Below are positions 12,555 through 23,700 of a stretch of DNA of 47,036 bases, piece after piece. Each line of letters opens with the position of its first letter. The first letter of the stretch is position 1. Below the pieces are notes generated by a model. It worked only from the letters and a program-made list of their open reading frames with translations, searched no databases and was not told the origin of the DNA. Source of the DNA: Spongospora subterranea (lineage: Eukaryota > Endomyxa > Phytomyxea > Plasmodiophorida > Plasmodiophoridae); assembly GCA_900404475.1 (NCBI GenBank), contig OUQQ01000084.1, positions 1-47,036 of the forward strand. Direction: 5' to 3'. The position numbers and the translations under genes are program-made.

Positions 12555-13569
12555 AAACAGCGATTGGCAATTAATTATTTCCCATCATAGACGTCGGGTG
12601 GTAGATCTGAACTGAAGGGTACCACAGGGGCATGCAGATGAATATCAAACCATAAACGCGTACGATTACAGTATCAACAAAGTGTCTAATGATCTGCTTT
12701 GATGATCGCAATCTGATTGATATTCATGAAATCGTAGCCAATGACAGTTTACGTGGGCGTCAACTTTCGAGTTTCGCCAACTATTCCTTCTCATGACGGC
12801 TACATCAATTCGGGTTAACGCTGGCATGTCTAAGATTTATCACCTTGTCCACTGGATTTGGATTTGTGAGGTTGCGCTGAAACAAATTGCAATCGTTGTG
12901 TTGTTAGTGAAATAGCGACGTTTCCAGGATATTTAATTCGAGACGCAAGAAATTGTAGAACCTTCTGCACCATCGAGGGGGCACACCGTCTCCTCATGGT
13001 GTAACAACCAGTTCATCGGGACCCTGGTTAGGTGCGACCCCTGATTGGCCCTTGGTAATTCGGCAGGATCCCTGGGGGTGATTCGGAATAGTTAAATTGA
13101 ATTATTAACCGGTAAATTGAAAATTTTCCCCGCAAAACAACATCAGACCCTGACTGTCTGATTGCAATATGGGATGCCGCTTTACAACGACCCGTTCGCC
13201 TCGTGCAGATACCGCAGATACCAAAACATTCTGATGTCTGTAAATGTAGTTAGCTCTGGATCATGGGGATCGTGATCTAATAATCCTAGGTGGATCGAAA
13301 AACCGGGGATGTGATTGTGGATTTGATGCACGTGATCCTCATCAAAACAGGTATTGCTGACAATCCGCCCAGCTGAAAAGCGTGTCTGCAAGCAAACAGG
13401 TACCCTCGATCGTCGATATTCGTCACGACTCCGAAACGAACAGCAGCAAGATTCAGACTCGGCTCAATACGGACCATCCACGAGAATCGCGGAATAAATT
13501 GCCAACAAAAATAACGGATGCTTGTGGCCCGGTTTCTACGAACTCTGGATATGATCTTCGCATTATAAA

Positions 13570-13731
13570 ACCACAATTAGAATGACACGTTGAAGAACAA
13601 CTCCTTCATTCTGCGCTACGAATTGTTACAAATAGTAACGAGGAACCGTACCTGCTGTTACCAGTTGTTGTAACACCACAATCAGCATGGCACTTTGAAG
13701 AACAACTCCTTCATTTTGCGCTACAAATTGT
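13570..13731 (+). repeat. imperfect direct repeat pair, about 57 bp, 105 bp apart
   Basis: 13570-13626 and 13675-13731 are nearly the same, both containing the core GAAGAACAACTCCTTCATT followed by a GCGCTAC-type block and AATTGT. Roughly eight differences separate the two copies. Copy 1 runs into a small inverted repeat, GTTAC-AAATA-GTAAC. Confidence 0.85.
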
Positions 13732-13810
13732 AACGAACCGTTAAAAAGAACACGTTTGCTTTACGTTGCATTTAATTGTGTAAATTTCATACAACTGATT
13801 ATCACTGGTG

Positions 13811-13983
13811 TGCAGCTCTCGAGGTTGCGCTGACTGTGGCGAGCTGTGGTTTCGCTACATGTACAGGGTACATGTCATGAACTCGATGCTGTTGCGTGGC
13901 ATCTATGCCACGGTTATCTAACTGTTTGATCATTTACCAGTGTGGATCTCGCGGCTGCGCTGACTGTGGCAAGTTGTGGTTTC
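13811..13983 (+). repeat. imperfect direct repeat pair, about 43 bp, 130 bp apart
   Basis: 13811-13853 and 13941-13983 share the core TGCGCTGACTGTGGC followed by a GTTGTGGTTTC-like end, with exact 130-bp spacing. The second copy ends about 47 bp upstream of the INTS6 start codon. Between the copies lie two small perfect hairpins. Confidence 0.85.
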
Positions 13984-14030
13984 ACCATCATGTCATCGTA
14001 ACAAATCGGGACCTTTCGATCATTTGAATT

Positions 14031-16244
14031 ATGGGGCCGCCGCCGATGCGAATTGTATTCGTGCTGGATAACTCGGCGTCGATGCTGTGTAAGGCGGCAA
14101 CTCCCGGAATAATGTCTGCACTGGACATCGCCAAGAGCACGATTGATCAGTTTGTCACGACTCGGTCCCGAATGGTAAAGATGTGCGATCACTATGTCCT
14201 GGTTACGTGCGATGGACCTGAGACAGAGTGGAATTGCACCACCGATCAGTTCCTCAAGCAGTTACGCTTAATTCGTGCCAGTAATCTAGCATCTATTAGC
14301 TCAGCACTTGAGAACGGGGTCCAGTTTGTGAACAATCATCGAGCTGTTTCATATGAAAATTTTGCCTTAGGGATGATCCCAGTAAGTTGACATTGCACTT
14401 TATTGTGGAAATTTTATTCAATTGATTATGTAAGTGTTCTTCTGAATGCAGTGGTACATAATGCCAGCTCTATTCGTTGTTTTCACCGATGGAATTCGTG
14501 ACCTGTCGTTTCGAAATGCAAGCGAATTCGTGAACAATGCACCATATTATACCGATATTTACCGATGGGAGTATAGAGTGCATGTATTGGCCATTACCGC
14601 CTCTGGTGTGGCGAATATTCCAGAACGGGTTACTCAGCTAGCACACTTGACATGCGGTCACGTCAAGATTTGCCCAACTCCCCGAATAGCTCTACAGTTT
14701 GTAGAGCAGCTGGCGGTTCGAGTCGCTCCAACCGTCTGCATGCGTCTGAAATCGTCCCCAACGATCTCGGCAACTATCTCGTTTAGCATTGTTCAGGATA
14801 AAGCCAATTGGCCTTTACCACTTCCATATCTTGTGTCTAATACCACGACTAAGCTTCCGTCAATAATCCCTATTCCTGAGATAATACTCAAGGTAGGTAT
14901 CTATGTGAGGTTGAAGCTTTGGGTTAATGGATTTTCTGATCTTCTGCGAAGCCTGTTCAGACCTTAATCGACATATCAGCAATAGGCCTACCCTATGACC
15001 GCTATGATGTCGAAGGAGGACAGCTGTCGAATTTAATGCCACCCAATTGCCAGCAAGCATATTGCCATGTGAGGAACAGTCTTGGTGACGAATCAGACGG
15101 AAAAGCGTTCGCCATTTTAACAGCTGCGTCCTTATTTGTCTTTCCGTATAACTTCATTCGCCTTTCACGCTTGCTGCGGGAACATTCATCGATACCTTTA
15201 ACGCTTCAACAAATGGATTCGTGGAGGGTTCAGCTTATGGTAAGACGAATTCTGTCAAAAATGGTTTTTCTCAACGTCAATGTTCAGATGATTCCATTTT
15301 ATTATTTTACGGCATTACGTGTGGCCTTTAACAGAAGTCCTCATCTGAGCCATCTACCCCCGGAACTGCTCAACGGTGAGCTCGGAAACGGCGTAGTTAC
15401 CCCTCAAATTAAGGCTCAAATTGAGCGTTTAACACGAATGCAGCAGGTGTATCATATTGTTTACTATCTGCACTTTGATGTTTAGCCTCTTCTAGGCATT
15501 ACTTTCGTCGTCTGCAAAGTCATCGCCGATTTCTGCTACGGTGCTTCCCAGGCCCAAACGTGGTGGCCGTCCATGCATTCGCCATGATCCTACCCACGAA
15601 ATTCCTATGGCCGCTATGAGTTTGTACCAGGCAAAGGCTGACGCGAAACCGACGTTTAGAGACCCGCTTGATTTCGAATCAACAGGAGAACCACTTAGGT
15701 AAAATCGACATCTTGTGAATGTGTTCTTACTGATAAATGATTGCCAGCGAGGATGTTCATTTTGGCAGCAGATATAAGAAAAACAAGAGTCGGTCACGTC
15801 GTCTTTCGCTATCTGTTGACGAGGCAGATCAGCAGGTCGATGAAGTGCAGATCCCACGACAGCGGCAGTCTGTTCCACTTCAAATACCAGATAAGGAAGG
15901 CAACCCTCAACCTCAGTATATATCCAATTTGTGAGTGACATACTGTCGCCAATGTGCGTTTCTTATGTGACTCAAGGTTCGGGAGTCTTATCGTTAACCA
16001 TTGGTCGCTTTCACCGATATTCTGGTCGTTCACGTCGCTGTTAACGTTATCTGAATGTGACCCAGTTTTCGTCACCTCGCTATCACATCTTAACACCGCT
16101 CTAGAGGCAGCCAGCTCCCACACAGATCTACCCATGTTAATCAATATGTGCATCGAACAAGCACACAAATTTGGTAATTCCAGGATGGCGTCAGTTATTC
16201 GATCAATGAGAGATCAGTTGTCGAATTCAATGTCAATATCATGA
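14031..16244 (+). CDS. INTS6: Integrator complex subunit 6
   Basis: INTS6 is a von Willebrand A-domain subunit of Integrator, which cleaves snRNA and other nascent Pol II transcripts and, in animals, recruits PP2A. The N-terminal vWA domain begins MRIVFVLDNSASML with a MIDAS-type D-x-S-x-S, continues with a DHYVLVTCDGPETEW block (family: RYMLVTFEEPP), and has the FTDG strand in exon 2. Next come TCGHVKICPTPRIALQFVE, the mid-region beginning IGLPYDRYDVE (family FPFDKYELE), and FVFPYNFIRL (family FVMPYNYPVL). The last exons hold a low-complexity linker and a helical C-terminal domain (INMCIEQAHKFGNSRMASVI) resembling the INTS6 C-terminus. About six exons; stop 16242-16244. The exact splice near 15935-16060 is uncertain. 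Convergent with RPAP1, 171 bp between stops. Confidence 0.88.
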
Positions 16245-16415
16245 TTAACCTTGAAACGACTTCGAAGTCTAACACTTTGAGTTGCAAAAGAGAGCGTCAC
16301 CGTCAACAAATTTTTGACAATAATGTACGATTTGATGGTGCCACTAAACAGTCAACGCTTAAGTGATGAGGCCAAAAATGTCGTTAAAACATATACAGTA
16401 TGATATATATCTTTT

Positions 16416-19400
16416 CTACATTGTACATAATTTTTCGAGTTTTACCGTCAGATTGGAACAGGATTGAGCAACTTTTTGTAAGATTGCCCTTACGTGAGGA
16501 AGAAGCGGTCGTCGAAGCTCACTCGAGATTTGGAAAAAATGCTCGCCGACAATGTTTTCAGAATAAGAAATCAGATCTTTGCACGCAGATTCGGGCAATT
16601 CTGACAACAAAGACGAAATTTCGAGCAGAGGGGCGTCATCAGGAACGTCACATCCGAAACAATATAGAAACATGTGATGGATAGACATCACATAAATCCA
16701 CCAACCACAAGGCGAAGGCCCTTCAATCAAAACCTATTAACACATAGGAGTTGATGAACATCAATCAATTCATTTGATCATAACCAATAATCGATCACAC
16801 TCGAACCTAAACATTCAACTTCGCAGTGTCAATGCCATTACCTGACGATAGAGTTCAATCATGCGATAATCTGTTTCAGGAGGATAAAGGTAATCTTGTG
16901 GCGAGAATGGGGGAATAAGCTGATGGCTTCCTAATCGGCAAAGAGCGAATATTCCCAGACCGTGACATAAAGCAACGCGGCAGTCGGCGTTAGATCGTGC
17001 CAATATCGCAAAAATCGATTTGGAGAAAACGTCGCTGCCGAAAGATTCTTCGGCAAATACTGATGATACATGGGTGACTAACGATTTATCTACAGACATT
17101 ACGAAACCGGGGTTGGAGAAACAGATTTGAGATAGTTGGTCAAGCAAGGACTCGAGGTGGACACTCAGGAATATTTCGCAGCCCATGCAGAACAAACGGA
17201 GCAGGGATTGGAAGAGCAAAGTGTGATTGCACTCGTGCTGTGTCGAGAAGTGTAGCCAAAACTGCAGCAAAGCCTGAGCGCGTGGGATGATGACCTGAGG
17301 CAAAGTATATCAGCAATCGGTGGCACCGCAACAGAGAAACGGGAAAAAAAATGTGTTCGGAAATACACTTGTAGATATACTCATAGGCGTGCTCAACAAC
17401 GAGACAATATAAGCGGAAACTTGAACAGATATTCAGACCTACGAACAAACTCGTTTTGAAAAAAAAACCGAAAAAAATTGCAACCTGTTGATGATCATCA
17501 GGACCCATATCAAGAGCGGATACTGTCAAAGAAAATATCCAATCGTGAGGAAGTGGCAGTCTTGCATCGTGCCCAGAGGAGAATGACAACCTTGTCCAAT
17601 CGGTACACAGCGACCCAAACCAAACAATGCGGAATAGCTCACGAAGTCGTTGCAGCAAAACTGGATCGTCCAATGGCGAAAAAAAGTATTGATCATTACA
17701 TACAATAGACGATAGAATGTTGGCGGCACTCGATTCCAATCCTGGCAACAGTTTAGAGGGCAATTTCAACGCCAACTGATGAAGTGATGGAGTAGACGGG
17801 AACCATGACAATATTTGAAAAGCCGAACAGAGAAGGGATGAGGAAGTTAAACTCAACGGAAAAGAGGAAGAGATTAATGTCGACAGCTCATGAATATACC
17901 CCATGTCCTCAAGATTAGACGACACGAGATCGGGCCCCAACGAAATAAACACCTGTAAAATTGCACCTAGATCGTCGGTGATTGAGTCTGATTTCTGGCC
18001 GAGGAATCCAACAACCCCTTTCATGATGGGAGAATGATCACGGTCAAACTGATGTTGAATCAGCTCACAAAACCATGGCCGAAGTTTCATGGGAATCACT
18101 GCAGCTAACTCTTCGACAGTTGAGCGTGACGCCGAAGGAATAGCAGCCGACAATAAATGCAGCGATCCCGGATATACGACATCACTATTGAAGAAAACGT
18201 CAATCATGCTCGCGAACGTAGTCGGAACTGCACATGCTACACGAAACAACGACCGAGATAGTGAAGCATCACTGGCGTTGGCCAACGCCGGATGACGCCA
18301 TGGACACAATTCCAGGTTCTCGACCGGCAATTGGTGATCGTCATATGCGGCGCAAACTGTCAGAATTCGGCTTGATTCTCGAACGTGATCGGCAATGGAT
18401 GAATATTGGACAATGTCAACGACGGCGGGAACGATACCAGCGACGAACAACTGCCTGGCGATGTCGGACCGAGATTGCGACAGCAGCCGACACAGCAGCA
18501 ATGTGTTCGATAATGAGCTCGTGTCGACGTGCTGCCATTGATTGACAATGTCAAACAAGGTGCTCACCATCCGAGGACACATTGCCACACGAGTGGACAC
18601 TTCAGGCGAATGCGCCGCGATTGCACTGACAAGATCTAGGGCCGCAATCCGAATGCCGAGATGGAATTGCCCCATTACTTCAATCAGATATCGTAGTCGC
18701 TCCAATAACGTTTGCCCCAACAACGGGATCAACAGATCCTCGTCCTGCTCGGGAGCGATAGCCAACCACAAATGCCCATTCTGATAATCGGCGTCCGAAA
18801 GACGAGCGCGATACATTGGCGATGCGTACAAGGATGAAAGCGCGTCCAACGATAGGCAAATCTCGTGAGGATTGGAGGAATCCAACGATGAGCGTAGGAG
18901 AAGGGGCAGTTTGTACATGATCATGATGTGTTGCCACAGCCGATCATTATCGGGATATTCTCGGCGATGTAGTCCCTTGATTATGGCAACGATCATGTTC
19001 AGCGCGGCTATGCGCTGGGCGCGCGCTGTGGATCGCGCCAGCAGACACATCTCGGCAATGGTGTAGCCGGCCAGACCCGCCTCCGCGCTGTGATGATGGA
19101 GGCCAATATGGAAGGGAACATCGGCGTTCGACGGCAGTATGGCGCCATGGAAATCGAACCGCTCGCTCGGCGTAGCGCCATTGCTGGGAGCCAGATCCGC
19201 ATCGGTGATGGGCGCCATCCACTGCGATTTCAGCGCGGATACCGGATCGGGCCGGTCCTCGTCAACAACGGGGGCTGACAGGGTCCATTTCTGTAGAAGC
19301 TGTGGCGGTATGAGCTCGGACAGACTATCGCGAAGAAGGCGCCGTTGTTCGTCATCCATGTTATCGAACATGATTTGCGCGTCGTGATCAGCAGATTGCT

Positions 19401-19689
19401 CTAGACTGCCGCCAACATGCTGAACTGCGGACGGGGATTGCCGAGTTTGGGTCGACTCCGACGAGGATTTATTAGACAGCTGGCCCAGTTTCTTCGCAGC
19501 GAACAGCGATAATCGCGGGTTCGGAGACAACCGCGGCAGATACGCATGCTTCGGGGGTTTGGGGAAGCCGTTCGTTGCCCGTCGCCATTCAGGCAATGGA
19601 GTTTCCGATGTGGTTTCGTTATTGGCGACGACGTTTTTCACAGATTTCCAGACGGACCCAGGAGGCTCTGCATGATCAGATCCGGTCAT
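16416..19689 (-). CDS. RPAP1: RNA polymerase II-associated protein 1
   Basis: RPAP1 (yeast Rba50, plant MINIYO) bridges Pol II assembly or nuclear import and promoter-to-elongation regulation. The N-terminal part contains EQRRLLRDSLSELIPPQLLQKW, resembling the family N-terminal motif. The family C-terminal domain signature is clear: ERFDFHGAILPSNADVPFHI, then GLHHHSAEAGLAGYTIAEM and LLARSTARAQRIAALNMI. A long helical-repeat region follows. The first exon is very large (19689 to about 17485); three short introns (about 17484-17424, 17368-17304, 16842-16732) remove in-frame stops and join YIYK to VIIPRAQALLQFW and YRQ to VLIEGPSPCGWW. The stop is at 16416. The usual TTG-preceded extension upstream of ATG 19689 is open, but no ATG lies in it. 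A further 5' exon is possible, as animal RPAP1 is longer at its N-terminus. Confidence 0.9.
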
Positions 19690-19775
19690 GATATGGGAAT
19701 ACGACCACCGGAACAATCCGCAATAATCAAAGATGCGCGATCGTTAATCATGTGACGCACTTTCAACAAGTTTAT

Positions 19776-19961
19776 GGCGCACTTTCAGCTGGAAATACAG
19801 TTTCTAAGGCGCACTTTCAGCTGGAAATACAGTTTCTAAGGCGCACTTTCAGCTGGAAATACAGTTTCTAAGGCGCACTTTCAGCTGGAAATACAGTTTC
19901 TAAGGCGCACTTTCAGCTGGAAATACAGTTTCTAAGGCGCACTTTCAGCTGGAAATACAGT
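19776..19961 (+). repeat. 32-bp minisatellite, six copies
   Basis: Six head-to-tail copies of a 32-bp unit starting GGCGCACTTTCAGCTGGAAA, with starts at 19776, 19808, 19840, 19872, 19904 and 19936; copies are identical where complete, and the last is truncated after CAG. A diverged seventh copy precedes them (about 19754-19775). Each unit contains a CAGCTG palindrome. The array begins 87 bp upstream of the RPAP1 ATG, hence in its promoter or 5' UTR. No spacers separate the units. Confidence 0.97.
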
Positions 19962-20380
19962 TCTGATGATGCACAATTTTCAGGTGAACTTTGAGCGGTA
20001 TTGCTGATTCATTATTGATTAACCTGAAATCCTGGATACAGTATTTGATAATCACTGATACAATGGGATTGTTGTGGAAGTGAGTGCTGCAAGATATAAC
20101 CCTTCGACGGCTGTTGTTGCAAATTTGCTGCAGCATGAGTTGTAGGCAGACGAGAAATTGAGTTAGGATAGTATTGTTCGGCATCTTACAGGATTGGTTT
20201 AAACACATAAATAAATGTATTTATTCATTCACTTTTCATTTACTCGAAGGATAAAATTCGAGAGCGGCGTTTGGCACTTATAAAATGCCCGAAGAATCTA
20301 TCTGCAAGATGTATCGTTTTGCATCAAAGAGGACAATGAGGGCGGCGGAGACATTGCTTTACGTTGATCTCTCTGAAAAG

Positions 20381-20438
20381 GCACACCGTTCACCGTTGAC
20401 AACGTATTGCAACATTACCATTAGTGTGAACGGTGTGC
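20381..20438. repeat. 13-bp perfect inverted repeat, 32-bp loop
   Basis: GCACACCGTTCAC at 20381-20393 is the exact reverse complement of GTGAACGGTGTGC at 20426-20438. The downstream arm is followed by AAAATAAAAA. It may be a stem-loop in a transcript, the terminal repeats of a tiny element, or a protein-binding pair of half sites; no target-site duplication is obvious. Confidence 0.85.
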
Positions 20439-20580
20439 AAAATAAAAACTGCTTGATAAAAATGAATCCGCGGTGGTAGGGGTAGGTCAACTTAAAACTG
20501 TGATCGCAGATGACAAGTTGAATAGCGCCATCGACGGCGTGCGTAATGCTCTGGCTGTTTCGTGAATGAGGAGGTGCGAC

Positions 20581-20602
20581 GAGAGGGAGAGAGAGAGAGA
20601 GG
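20581..20602 (+). repeat. GA microsatellite
   Basis: Short (GA)n tract with one GGG interruption, about 180 bp upstream of the proposed ARF-GEF start. Confidence 0.9.
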
Positions 20603-20782
20603 CCACGGCCGGTCTGAGAAAAATGTCCGTCAACTGCGATCTGTCGTTACTTTCGTACTTATAGGGGGTATAATTATAACACTTCAATCTATTTATTCAC
20701 CTAGTGGGGACTCCTATTTCATTCTGAACATGGAAACGGAGCGAGCGTAGAGACAGGTTTACCGCCTCTTGATCAAACATCG

Positions 20783-23700
20783 ATGCTGGTCGATGTTTTT
20801 CATCAGCCGCATTCGGAGCCTACTCTCCAGTCGTTGCTAGAACGTTTGTCCGCGTCGTGCACACGCAAACAGGTCAGTGCTGGGGACCCGTTAACGTTGT
20901 ATGTCGAGGTCGTAATTTCGATGTTAGGCATCCGTTAAGGGGCTATTCGAAGCTTTTTCTCAAAATGTCAGGAAAACGCTCGTTAAAGAGTCGTTTGTTG
21001 CCTGCATCACCCCGATTCTGACAATTTTGGACGCTCCCCAATCGACAAAACAGCAAATCCTAGCACTACAAATGCTCGATCGCTTGTTTACTCACCCGTA
21101 GTCAATCAATTTCAAATCTCGCTGGTATTTGCTGATGTTTTGTATCAGTGATTTGACTGCATCAATTGCTTCTGACCCGATATTTGATCGTTCCGTTGCA
21201 GTTGCCGCTCAGGTGCTGCTGAATATAATTGCTCTATTTTCTGTTAATGAGTGCATCTACAGGCGGGCCGAGAAGCAACGGACGAATCTGTGCAAATACA
21301 AGTTGTGACCGTCATTCGTTCTGCAATTCTTAATGAGGAATGTTCGATCCACGGCCAGGCTTTAATGATGGCTGTACGAGCTTGCTATCAAATATACCTT
21401 TTTGGAGGCTCTCTCTCCACTCCCACCTGTCCAAGGAAAAAGCTGTCGCATTCTGTCATTTCTGATATTTTGCGCACCGTTTTTAGTAGAATGGAGAGAG
21501 CAACGCTTCAATTTTCCCAGTTCAACGCTGAAAAAGATGGATCAACCCAGGAAAACGATGACAATAGAATTGAAGAATCTGGGGTCACTGCTGATGTCGA
21601 TGATTTTGGGAGTGATGATTTTGCGGAAGATGAGGATGCGGTTAAGCTGGTGGTTGAGGATTTGATTAGGCACACAGAACTCGCCTTGCAGTGTGCGCAG
21701 GATTCTACAATTGAAAAGTGTCAATATGATAACGCAGATGCTTCATCTTCAAAGTCAGCTGTATGTGACGCGACTCCTGATAGTTCGAAGAATGACGTTG
21801 AGACCAAGCATCATTCTGGACCATCTGCACTCCGTCAACGAACTTCGCTTTTGCAGAATGATACGTTCCTGCTTCTTCGGTCTTTATGCAAGCTATCTGT
21901 CAAACCGCTGCCAAACGAAGATACCGATCTGTCTTTGAGATCGAAAATGTTCTCTCTGGTTCTTTTGAATGAAGTTGTGGTCAATAGTGGAGTCCATTTT
22001 CGCACTTCTCGTCGATTTGTGTCCGGCGTTAAAACTTTTTTGCTGCAGTCACTTCTCAAAAACTGTGTCTCTAGTTCTCATCCCGTTTTCAGCCTTTCCT
22101 TGGATGTGTTTTCTTCTTTGATCCTGGTTCGTTATTCTGTCTTGTTTGGAGTTTTCTGTTCATCACTTTTATAGCTACCTGAATTCAAGGCTTCACTGAA
22201 GAACGAAATCGGCGTTTTATGGGACTCGGTGCTGCTGGGCGTTGCTGAGAGTCCTCATTCTTCTCCGGATCACAAATTATCCATCCTCAGGTTTTTGAAA
22301 AAACACGTTTGCAGTGAAAAACAGACCGTGGTGGACTTGTTTCTAAATTACGATTGCGATTCTGGAGATGTGAAGAGTGGTCAAAATATGAACGTGTATG
22401 AACATATCTGCAAGGTGTCTCGTGGGCGTGTTTATCATTGGGAATGTCTCGCTCATCAAACCTTCATAGGTATTTGAAGTTTCGTCCAATAATGTGCAGA
22501 GTGGTCCAGAAGTCAAGCTAGAGTCGCTTTATTGCATTGATGAATTACTCAAGTCGTTAATCAGTTTTCATAACCAATCCGTTCCGGAAGTCCTCGAGGT
22601 CAATCCGACTGTTAGCCCATCTAGAGCGTCGTTAGCCAGCAGTCCAAAAAATTTGAGCACTGGAGCTTGGGATGCCATATCTTCTAAATTTGAGCGTAAA
22701 CGTTTAGTTGCCGCAGATTTACAAGCTGGAATAATCAAGTTCAACCTAAAACCCAAAAATGGACTCGCTTTCCTCCACGAAAAAGGAATCGTTGACAGCA
22801 CGCAACCATCTGAAGTAGCCAAGTTCCTGATGCACACGAAATCTTTGGACAAACAAGTCGATTTGATGTAACACTCTGACCCGGTGAATGCTAATATGCT
22901 TGTTAGGCGATCGGTGAGTTTATGGGAGGTCATCAGCCGTTTAACCGTGAAGTAATGTACGCCTATGTCGATCTTATGTCGTTTCACGACTCTCAAGTCG
23001 ACGCCGCTTTGCGAAAATTTTTGGGTGGATTTCGTCTACCAGGTACGTCGTCGCCGTATGCCTTTCGAGTATGTGGTGTCTCAGTAAAACATAGGAGAGT
23101 CCCAAATCATTGATCGCATGATGGAGAAATTTGCTGAACGGTTTTGCGTTTGTAACCCTGGTGCATTTGCTACCGCAGACGTGGCTTATGTTTTGGCGTA
23201 TGCAATCATAATGTTGAATACAGATGCCCACAATCCTTTATTAAAGCATAAGTAAGACGGGATTTTTTTTCATGTCGCTTGCTCATAGTTTCTCAGAGAT
23301 CGCATGACAAAGGAACAGTTTATCAGCAACAATAGAGGAATCAATGACGGGAAGGATCTCCCACGAGAGTTTCTCAGCGACCTCTATGATAGAATTGTCG
23401 GAAATGAGATCAAGATGAACGACGGGTACATCATCTCGGTTCCAGTGCCCGAATTTTATTGACGACCGTTCAGCACATACGGCAGCCTTGCCAATGCAGT
23501 TGGTGGCCTATCGTCTCGTAACGAAGAAAGTGACCGAATGATGGCTGCAACAAGCAATTTGCTGAATTCGGTCCAGCTACCCACGTCTGGAGCCTCGTAC
23601 CTTCAATCTTCAGCACATGACCGCACTGTGGTTCAACCCATGTTTTCCGTTCTCTGGGCTCCTGTTTTGGTTACATGTAGCATGCAAATGCAGGTATGAA

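Larger units (their letters stand above)
12555..14030. other. gene-poor region with duplications and hairpins
   Basis: Nearly 1.5 kb without an assured gene. It contains two pairs of direct repeats (13570-13731 and 13811-13983), two compact hairpins (13857-13875; 13896-13911) and one weak minus-strand gene candidate. The candidate starts at ATG 13563 (MRRSYPEFVETG) and could splice to an open frame ending at 13182 that contains the sequence FSIHLGLLDHDPHDPELTTF; I recognise no family and the splice is not certain. 12555-13180 shows nothing I can name. The 3' end of the region should hold the INTS6 promoter. Confidence 0.5.
19690..20782. other. divergent intergenic region between RPAP1 and the ARF-GEF
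   Basis: About 1.1 kb shared by two divergent genes, so it should hold both promoters. It carries the 32-bp minisatellite, the 13-bp inverted repeat and a GA microsatellite. A 64-codon plus-strand ORF (20285-20479, starting MPEESICKMYRF) has a TATAAAA at 20279-20285 overlapping its start codon; the inverted repeat lies inside it, so I doubt it is coding. Confidence 0.6.

Noticed and set aside
15492..15941. 149-codon frame antisense to INTS6
   Set aside because: It covers INTS6 linker exons in reverse and shows no motif.
17478..19387. Several plus-strand frames of 60-100 codons inside RPAP1
   Set aside because: All are shadows of the long RPAP1 exon on the other strand.
19776..19961. Six regularly spaced 32-bp repeats as a CRISPR array
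   Set aside because: The units abut with no spacers, there are no cas genes and the window is eukaryotic; it is a minisatellite.
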